Shown: positions 58,912 through 64,000 of the stretch, one piece after another
Position numbering within the stretch: position 1 is the stretch's first letter
Layout of the letters: each line of letters begins with the position of its first letter
DNA from: Amycolatopsis xylanica
GTDB taxonomy: Bacteria > Actinomycetota > Actinomycetes > Mycobacteriales > Pseudonocardiaceae
Direction of reading: 5' to 3'
DNA: 64,000 nt
Assembly: GCF_900107045.1 (NCBI RefSeq)
Contig: NZ_FNON01000003.1
Coordinates: forward strand, 806,001-870,000
Notes under the pieces: generated by a model
Databases searched by the model: none
The model's input: only the letters and a program-made list of their open reading frames with translations
What the model was told of the DNA's origin: nothing
Program-made: the position numbers and the translations under genes

Positions 58912-59679
58912 ATGTGGGAAAAGCGCATGGAGTGGCCACTCAACCTCGCCGCGCTACTTTTCCTCGTCGCCTACGCCTGGCCGATCCTCGACCCCACGCT
59001 GAGCGACACCGCGCGGCTCTGGTTCGAGATCATCACCTGGGGCTCGTGGGCGCTCTTCGCCTTCGACTACGTCGTCCGTCTCTCCCTCGCCGACGACAAG
59101 CGGACGTTCCTCAAGACCCACATCCTCGACCTGCTGATCATCGTGCTCCCGCTCATCCGCCAGCTCCGGCTGCTGCGCCTGGTCGCGGTGCTCAGCATCC
59201 TCAACCGCAGCGCCGCGCTCTCGCTGCGGGGCCGGGTCGTCGTCTACACCGTCGGGTCGACCGCGATGATCGTGTTCTGTGCGGCGCTGGCCGTGCTCGA
59301 AGCCGAGCGCGCCGCGGAGAGCCCGACGATCAAGGACTTCCCCGACGCCGTGTGGTGGGCGATCACCACGGTGACCACCGTCGGCTACGGGGACCGCTAT
59401 CCGGTCACACACACCGGGCGGATCGTCGCGGTCGGGCTGATGATGGCCGGGATCGCGTTGCTGGGTGTAGTGACCGCGACGCTGGCGTCGTGGCTGATCC
59501 GCCGGGTCGCGGAGGCCGAGGAGACCGCGCAGGCGGTCACCCGTGAGCACCTCGACGAGCTGGGCAGGCAGATCGCGGAGCTACGCGAGCTCATCGAGCA
59601 TGGGCGCGGCCAGGAACTGCTCGGGAACGGCGAAGGCGTCCACCAGCCGCCTGGCGTCCGGGCGGAGTTCCGCGCATAG
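58912..59679 (+). CDS. Voltage-gated-like potassium channel
   Basis: 255 residues. Hydrophobic segments run from LNLAALLFLVAYAWPILDPT to the pore; VVYTVGSTAMIVFCAALAVL is followed by the selectivity filter TTVTTVGYGDRYPV. An S4-like helix (RQLRLLRLVAVLSILNRSAA) carries regularly spaced arginines. The C-terminal coiled coil (EAEETAQAVTREHLDELGRQ) may tetramerise. ATG 58912 follows AGGAGGAG. The last 33 residues overlap the convergent acyl-CoA oxidase gene by 99 nt. Confidence 0.9.
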   Translation: MWEKRMEWPLNLAALLFLVAYAWPILDPTLSDTARLWFEIITWGSWALFAFDYVVRLSLADDKRTFLKTHILDLLIIVLPLIRQLRLLRLVAVLSILNRSAALSLRGRVVVYTVGSTAMIVFCAALAVLEAERAAESPTIKDFPDAVWWAITTVTTVGYGDRYPVTHTGRIVAVGLMMAGIALLGVVTATLASWLIRRVAEAEETAQAVTREHLDELGRQIAELRELIEHGRGQELLGNGEGVHQPPGVRAEFRA

Positions 59680-61401
59680 CTTGTTGACGGCCGCGGTCAC
59701 CGCCTTCGAGCCGGACGGTGTCAGGCGGCCATGTTCCATGAACCAGGCTCGATCGGCCTCGATGCTTGACAAGGCGTAGAGATCGCACACCTTGGACAGC
59801 AACGGGTCGTCGGCGCGCGCCGCGAAAGACTCCAGCACCAGGCGCTCGACGTGGGCGCGGCCCGCGCGCAGGACGTGGTCCTGCGCCGCGTTGAACGTGT
59901 CGAACGGGGCTTCACCCGCTTTCCGCAGGCGGCGGGCGAGGCTGTCGATGACGTGCTCCTCCCGCTCTTCGAACATCTTGCGCTGCCAGTCACAGTCGAG
60001 GAGCGCGTCGGCGTCGGCACCCCGGAGCATCGGGGCCTTCTCCCTGACCGAGTCGACGAACTGCTCGACGACGAACCGCGCGACCGCGACCGGGCTCAGC
60101 TCCTCGAAATACTCCTTGTAGCTGGTCAGCAGGCCTTTCGCGACCAACTGCAGCAGCACCGTGTTGTCGCCCTCGAAGGTCGTGAACACGTCCGTGTCCG
60201 CCTTCAGGTCGGCCAGCAGGTTCTCCGCGAGGTAGCCCGCGCCGCCGCACGCCTCGCGCGCGGTCTGGATCGTCGACGTCGCGTGCCACGTCGCCACCGC
60301 CTTGAGACCGGCGGCGCGTGCTTCCAGCTCACGCTGCTCTTCCTCGGGCGCGTCGGAGCCGAGGTCGTTCAGCTTGCCGACGAGATCCTCTTGCGCGAAG
60401 TGCAGCCCGTACGACTTCGCCAGTGCGGGCAGCAGTTTCCGTTGGTGCGCAAGGTAATCCAGCAGGACGACCTCGTCGCCGCCCGGCTTGAAGAACTGGC
60501 GGCGGCCCTCCGCGTAGCGCACGGCGAGGGTCAGCGCCCGTTCCGTCGCGGCCCCGGCACTCCCCGCGACGCTCACCCTGCCGCGGATCAGCGTGCCGAG
60601 CATGGTGAAGAACCGCCGGTTGTCGCTCTCGATCGGGCTCGAATACGTGCCGTCCCCGGCGACGTCGCCGAACCGGTTCAGCAGCGCTTCCCTCGGCACG
60701 CGGACGTGGTCGAACGACAGCCGTCCGTTGTCGACGCCGTTCAGTCCCGCCTTGCGCCCGCAGTCCTCGATCGTCACGCCGGGCACCCGGATCGGCACCA
60801 CGAACGCGTGCACGCCACGGGATTCCCCGCCCGTGATCAGCTGTGCGAACACCACGGCCATTTCGCCGTCGCGCGCCGCGTTGCCGATGTACTCCTTTTT
60901 GGCGGACGCGTCCGGGGTGTTGATGACGAACGAGCCATCCTCGTAGGTCGCCGTCGTCCGCAGATGCTGGACGTCGGAGCCGTGCCCGTGCTCGGTCATG
61001 GCGAAGCAGCCCAGCAGGTCGAGGCTCATGATCTGGCGCAGGTACCGCTCGTGGTGCCGCGCGGTGCCCAGCAGCTGCACGGCGCCGCCGAACAGTCCCC
61101 ATTGGACACCGGCCTTGACCATCAGCGACAGGTCACCGAACCCGAGCATCCCGAACGCGGTCACCGCGCCGCCGACGTCCGCCTTGCCGCCGTACTGGGC
61201 GTCGAAGCCCAGCGCGGGCAGGTCCGTCTTCGCCAGCGACTGAAGCTGCTCGAGCACCTGGGCGCGGTGCGCCTCGATCCCGAGGTCACCGGGGGCACGC
61301 ACATCCGCGAAGTCGGCGACGTGCGCTCGCGCGGCCTGGCGGATCTCGGCCCAGCGGCCATCGAGGACGGTCGTCAGCGGATCGGTCTGGGGTTCGGACA
61401 C
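59581..61401 (-). CDS. Acyl-CoA dehydrogenase / oxidase family enzyme
   Basis: 606 residues, closer in length to acyl-CoA oxidases (ACOX) than to 380-residue dehydrogenases. FAD contacts include LGCFAMTEHGHGSDVQHLRT and the C-terminal CGGAGYLAENLLADLKADTD with DVFTTFEGDNTVLLQLVAKG, the ACOX-type catalytic Glu region. It should start beta-oxidation of a fatty acyl-CoA, passing electrons to O2 or ETF. GTG 61401. No other beta-oxidation gene is adjacent. Confidence 0.87.
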   Translation of the reverse strand: MSEPQTDPLTTVLDGRWAEIRQAARAHVADFADVRAPGDLGIEAHRAQVLEQLQSLAKTDLPALGFDAQYGGKADVGGAVTAFGMLGFGDLSLMVKAGVQWGLFGGAVQLLGTARHHERYLRQIMSLDLLGCFAMTEHGHGSDVQHLRTTATYEDGSFVINTPDASAKKEYIGNAARDGEMAVVFAQLITGGESRGVHAFVVPIRVPGVTIEDCGRKAGLNGVDNGRLSFDHVRVPREALLNRFGDVAGDGTYSSPIESDNRRFFTMLGTLIRGRVSVAGSAGAATERALTLAVRYAEGRRQFFKPGGDEVVLLDYLAHQRKLLPALAKSYGLHFAQEDLVGKLNDLGSDAPEEEQRELEARAAGLKAVATWHATSTIQTAREACGGAGYLAENLLADLKADTDVFTTFEGDNTVLLQLVAKGLLTSYKEYFEELSPVAVARFVVEQFVDSVREKAPMLRGADADALLDCDWQRKMFEEREEHVIDSLARRLRKAGEAPFDTFNAAQDHVLRAGRAHVERLVLESFAARADDPLLSKVCDLYALSSIEADRAWFMEHGRLTPSGSKAVTAAVNKLCAELRPDARRLVDAFAVPEQFLAAPMLDELA

Positions 61402-61464
61402 GGCGCCTCCAAGGTCGTGCGGCAGAGTTACCCTGCCGCACGACCGGGAAAACCGCAGTGTGAC

Positions 61465-62856
61465 CTAGATCGGCTTTCCGTTGATGGTCACGTTCGTGAA
61501 CTTCAGGTTGTCGATGTACTTCAACGTGTTCGTCGTGTTCGAGACACCGGTGAACTTGCAGTTCGTCGCGGTGAACCCGTGCACGTGCGAGTTGGACAGG
61601 CCGCTGACGTTGAACGCCATCTGCCCGCACTTCGTCGCCGACGAGTTGGTGATCGTGAACGGCCCGAACGACGGGATGTGGTTACCCGTCTGGCTGTTGT
61701 AGGTCGGCAGTACGTACGCGATCGAGCGAGCGAAGGTCCCGGAAATGCTGTCCAGGTTGATGTTCTCCGAGAAACCGCCACGCTTCGTGTTCGACTTCAC
61801 GTACAGCGCGAACTTCGTTTCACCCTTCACGGTGAGCTTGTACGCGTAGACGTTGCGGATGCCGCCCGTCTGCTCGCTGCCGCAGGTGATCGCGCCCCAG
61901 TTGCCGTTCATGACGCAGTTCGCGACCACCAGGTTCTGGCACGGCACGTTGACCCGGCGGCCGTCGTCGTCACGGCCCGACTTGATCGCGATGTTGTCGT
62001 CGTGCGCGCCCAGGTTCGAGTTCACGATGACCACGTGGTCGCACGACTCGGGGTCGCACGCGTCGGTGTTGGAGTGCGCGGTGCTCGCGTCGGTGGTGAC
62101 GCCGTCGACCGTGACGTTCTTGCACAGCGTCGGGTGCAGCTGCCAGAACATCGAGTTCTTGATCGTGATGCCCTGGATCAGCACGGTCTCGCACGAGTAC
62201 GGCTCGACGAACGCCGAGCGCATGGTGTGGCCGGAGCCGGGCACGATCCGCTTCTCCGGCGGGGTTCCCTTGGCCACCAAGGATTCCAGGTACGCGCGGT
62301 CGGTGCCCTTGTTCCACGAGGAGGTGCTGTTGGCGTCGAGCGTGCCGGTGCCGGTGAGCGCGATGTTCTTCTCTTTGAACGCGTAGATCATCGGCGAGCG
62401 GTTCATGCATTCGATGCCCTCGTACCGGGTCAGCACGGTCGGGAACTTCGACGAGTCGCCGCTGAACTTCAGCACCGAACCGGTTTCCAGGTGCAAGTCG
62501 ACATTGCTCTTGATGTACACCGCGCCGGTGAGGAAGGTGCCCTTCGGCACGATCACGTGCCCGCCGCCCGCGGCGTTGCAGGCGTCGATCGCCTTCTTGA
62601 TCGCGGCCGTGTTGTCGGTGCTGCCGTCGCCCTTCGCGCCGTACGCGGTGATGTCGAACTTCGCGTCGGGGAAGGTGGGAAGCGTGGTCTCCGCGACGAT
62701 CTGGTTCGCCGCGGGCCAAGGCAGGTCGGGGACGTTGACGGTGTACTGGGCGGGTGCCGCCGCGGCCGAGCGGGCCAGCAGCGGGGCGGCGGCCGCCGCG
62801 CCCGCCACCGCGAGCCCGCCCTTGATCAGCTGCCGACGGGTGATCCTGCCGTCCAT
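61465..62856 (-). CDS. Tat-exported GH28 polygalacturonase-like enzyme
   Basis: 463 residues from ATG 62856 (MDGRITRRQLIKGGLAVAGA). The RR motif and Ala-rich h-region indicate Tat export. The fold is a right-handed beta-helix: FDITAYGAKGDGSTDNTAAI at the start, then the GH28 acids in NTDACDPE (normally NTD) and HDDNIAIKSG (DD). The GHG motif reads GNWGAITCGS, so one catalytic-site histidine is replaced. It likely cleaves a pectin-like or other uronic polymer. ATG 62874 would add six residues, but a GAAGG RBS sits before 62856. Confidence 0.85.
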   Translation of the reverse strand: MDGRITRRQLIKGGLAVAGAAAAAPLLARSAAAAPAQYTVNVPDLPWPAANQIVAETTLPTFPDAKFDITAYGAKGDGSTDNTAAIKKAIDACNAAGGGHVIVPKGTFLTGAVYIKSNVDLHLETGSVLKFSGDSSKFPTVLTRYEGIECMNRSPMIYAFKEKNIALTGTGTLDANSTSSWNKGTDRAYLESLVAKGTPPEKRIVPGSGHTMRSAFVEPYSCETVLIQGITIKNSMFWQLHPTLCKNVTVDGVTTDASTAHSNTDACDPESCDHVVIVNSNLGAHDDNIAIKSGRDDDGRRVNVPCQNLVVANCVMNGNWGAITCGSEQTGGIRNVYAYKLTVKGETKFALYVKSNTKRGGFSENINLDSISGTFARSIAYVLPTYNSQTGNHIPSFGPFTITNSSATKCGQMAFNVSGLSNSHVHGFTATNCKFTGVSNTTNTLKYIDNLKFTNVTINGKPI

Positions 62857-62867
62857 GAACGCCTTCT

Positions 62868-62879
62868 TTCGCATGCGAA
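62868..62879. promoter_or_regulatory. TTCGCATGCGAA palindrome upstream of GH28 gene
   Basis: Perfect 12-bp palindrome located 12 bp before the chosen start. Position suggests a repressor site controlling the exported enzyme. Confidence 0.4.
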
Positions 62880-62952
62880 GAAACGTGTTGTCATGACGGC
62901 GGAGTCACTACCGAAAGCACTGTATGCGGTGAGCCGACCGGTGGTCCATACC

Positions 62953-63510
62953 TCAGCCGAGGTCCGGTCCCTTCGCGCGCAGGTCGTCGACCTTTGACAT
63001 GGCTTCCCGCAGCTCACCGAGCCAGCTGTCGGCGTGCTGGCCCACGAGCCGGACGGCCCACGCGAGCGCCTCGGACCGCGAGCGCGCGACGCCCGAGTCG
63101 ACGAGCGTGTCCAGCACCAGGCGCTCCGGCTGCCGCAACCGGGTCATCACGGGCGCCGAAAGCGTCGTGAACAGCTCGGTCGTGCCGCCGATCTTGGCGC
63201 CCCAGGCGACCTTGCGCTGGTAGCGGTGCTCGGCCTGCCTGGCGATCTCGATGCGCGCGTCGCGGGTCTCCTCGCGGAACCGGCTGATCCGGCCCGACTC
63301 GGCGGCCGCACGCGCGGCGTCGTCCTCGTACTCGTCCGTCAGCGCGGGCAGCTCGCCGACGACGACGATCTCCTCGCGGTCGACCGTGACCTGGGCGGCG
63401 CCGGTGAACCAGCCGTCGGGCAGGCGCCCGCCGAACCAGCCCGCCGCGTCGTCCGCCGAGGGCACCTCACCCTGCTGCCAGCCGCCTCGGCCTTTCCAAC
63501 CTCGTCCCAT
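62953..63510 (-). CDS. Uncharacterised 185-residue cytoplasmic protein
   Basis: ATG 63510 follows AGGAGG. A Gly/Trp-rich N-terminus (MGRGWKGRGGWQQGE) is followed by GWFGGRLPDGWFTGAAQVTV, DREEIVVVGELPAL and a helical half with RQAEHRYQRKVAWGAKIGGT and RLVLDTLVDSGVARSRSEAL. The last stretch resembles a ribbon-helix-helix or coiled DNA-binding helix seen in small regulators. I recognise no named family. The 15-bp TGTAATCATGTAATC motif sits 17-31 bp upstream of the start and is shared with the globin gene at 5609. Confidence 0.72.
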   Translation of the reverse strand: MGRGWKGRGGWQQGEVPSADDAAGWFGGRLPDGWFTGAAQVTVDREEIVVVGELPALTDEYEDDAARAAAESGRISRFREETRDARIEIARQAEHRYQRKVAWGAKIGGTTELFTTLSAPVMTRLRQPERLVLDTLVDSGVARSRSEALAWAVRLVGQHADSWLGELREAMSKVDDLRAKGPDLG

Positions 63511-63526
63511 GGGGTCCTCCTGTAGC

Positions 63527-63541
63527 GATTACATGATTACA
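63527..63541 (-). promoter_or_regulatory. TGTAATCATGTAATC direct-repeat motif, second copy
   Basis: On the minus strand this reads ATGTAATC twice in tandem, 17 bp before the start codon of the 185-residue protein gene and just upstream of its AGGAGG. It is identical over 15 bp to the sequence before the globin gene 58 kb away. Confidence 0.5.
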
Positions 63542-63585
63542 TCGCTACTCACGCTACGCCGGAATCACCCGTTCAGGGGGTGCGT

Positions 63586-64000
63586 TCACCGTCGGCGGAC
63601 AGCCTCGGCCAGCTCCTCGACGCTGGTGACCGGGCGGTCGCAGACGTACCCGCGGCAAACGTATGCAGCTGCGGCTCCGTCGATGAGAGGGCGGTCGTGC
63701 AGCAACGGGACACAGCCCGGTTCACCGCCCAGGACGATGCCGCCGCCATGGATGCCGCGGGCGGCCGTGGTGACCAGCGCCTCGCGCTCGGGACCGACGA
63801 CGGCGACCTGGACGGGCCCGGACTGCATGGCCTCGGCGACGGTCAGCCAGTGGCCCGCGAACCTCGGCACCTTCGCCGCCAGCTCGCCGACGCGGCTCAA
63901 CGCCTGCTCAGCGGCTTCGCGGTACCGTGCCGCATGCTCCGGGCCGGTCAGCGCCGAGGCCGTCAGCAGCGCCTCGGCCAGCGCCGACGCGCCGGCCGGG
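63586..64000 (-). CDS. DUF255 thioredoxin-domain protein, C-terminal part
   Basis: Partial: the frame stays open to the window edge, giving 138 residues. The sequence PAGASALAEALLTASALTG, then WLTVAEAMQSGPVQVAVVGP and the final YVCRGYVCDRPVTSVEELAE match the C-terminal end of YyaL/SSP411-type proteins (DUF255, thioredoxin fold plus six-hairpin glycosidase fold). The cysteine pair in CRGYVC is typical there. From memory the M. tuberculosis counterpart is Rv1084, again next to Rv1085c and Rv1086. Confidence 0.8.
   Translation of the reverse strand, partial: PAGASALAEALLTASALTGPEHAARYREAAEQALSRVGELAAKVPRFAGHWLTVAEAMQSGPVQVAVVGPEREALVTTAARGIHGGGIVLGGEPGCVPLLHDRPLIDGAAAAYVCRGYVCDRPVTSVEELAEAVRRR

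Noticed and set aside
59851..62997. Plus-strand open frame of about 1048 codons opposite acyl-CoA oxidase and GH28 genes
   Set aside because: It is the antisense shadow of two clear genes in high-GC DNA, rich in Arg, Val and Gly, with no domain motif.

Overview
The window reads as chromosomal DNA of a high-GC actinobacterium. Coding sequence is very GC-rich in third positions, GTG and TTG starts and ATGA/GTGA overlaps are common, and the gene content (GuaB1, PhoH2, class II GlpX, TrhA, lipid-droplet-associated protein, LigB-type ATP ligase) is actinobacterial. A member of the Pseudonocardiaceae, close to Amycolatopsis, is my best guess; this is inference without a search. From memory, the backbone order ychF - ispH - lipid-droplet protein - xseA - xseB - glpX - fumC - phoH2 - short cis-prenyltransferase - hemolysin III - DUF255 protein parallels the Mycobacterium tuberculosis block Rv1112 to Rv1084. 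Accessory genes lie between these anchors.

Layout. 1-4.0 kb: end of a small secreted protein, then a thiBPQ-type thiamine ABC transporter. 4.0-6.1 kb: pterin carbinolamine dehydratase, a 31-residue membrane peptide, an HxlR regulator divergent from its likely oxidoreductase target, and a truncated globin. 6.1-6.6 kb: a composite repeat. 6.6-10.2 kb: a small secreted peptide, a Doc/RHH toxin-antitoxin pair, a toroid-fold protein, an MNT/HEPN pair with a near-perfect promoter palindrome, and a GNAT acetyltransferase. 10.2-17.1 kb: YchF, alkylation repair (an Ada-AlkA fusion plus Ogt), YceI, and a large LuxR-type ATPase regulator. 17.1-22.1 kb: a visibly less GC-rich island with a type II-short CBASS anti-phage operon (HNH-SAVED effector, CD-NTase, E2-like protein), a DUF2188 protein and a HigB/HigA-ImmA pair. 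22.1-27.3 kb: SbcC, SbcD and RmuC. 27.4-33.8 kb: housekeeping (DUF6542, IspH, exonuclease VII with an extra gene between its subunits, GlpX) and a secreted trypsin-like protease. 33.8-34.2 kb: a second, inverted copy of the composite repeat. 34.2-43.7 kb: ferredoxin reductase, fumarase, EamA exporter, aldo/keto reductase, regulators (XRE, MocR, TetR) and an ATP-dependent DNA ligase. 43.7-47.3 kb: a third repeat element and an uncharacterised membrane locus in which two neighbouring proteins share an amyloid-like QTG-NSG motif. 47.3-52.7 kb: flavin oxidoreductase, MBL hydrolase, an XRE-NB-ARC-TPR regulator, and a secreted crystallin/pore-former-like protein. 52.8-64 kb: DUF309, GuaB1, PhoH2, cis-prenyltransferase, TrhA, K+ channel, acyl-CoA oxidase, a Tat-exported GH28 enzyme and the end of a DUF255 protein.

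The most distinctive non-coding signal is a system of interspersed palindromes. A roughly 48-bp palindrome (consensus ends GGTCGTGAGTG and CACTCACGACC, centre GGTTCTAACC) sits at gene 3' ends at least seven times and sometimes supplies the stop codon. A second palindrome (GGGATAAAGC, then its complement) and arrays of 21-22 bp units that switch orientation halfway combine with it into composite elements. A 13-bp intragenic motif (GTCCAC followed by three variable bases and GGAC) also recurs. The defence modules (CBASS and three toxin-antitoxin pairs) and the possible amyloid-signalling locus are the best protein-level leads.
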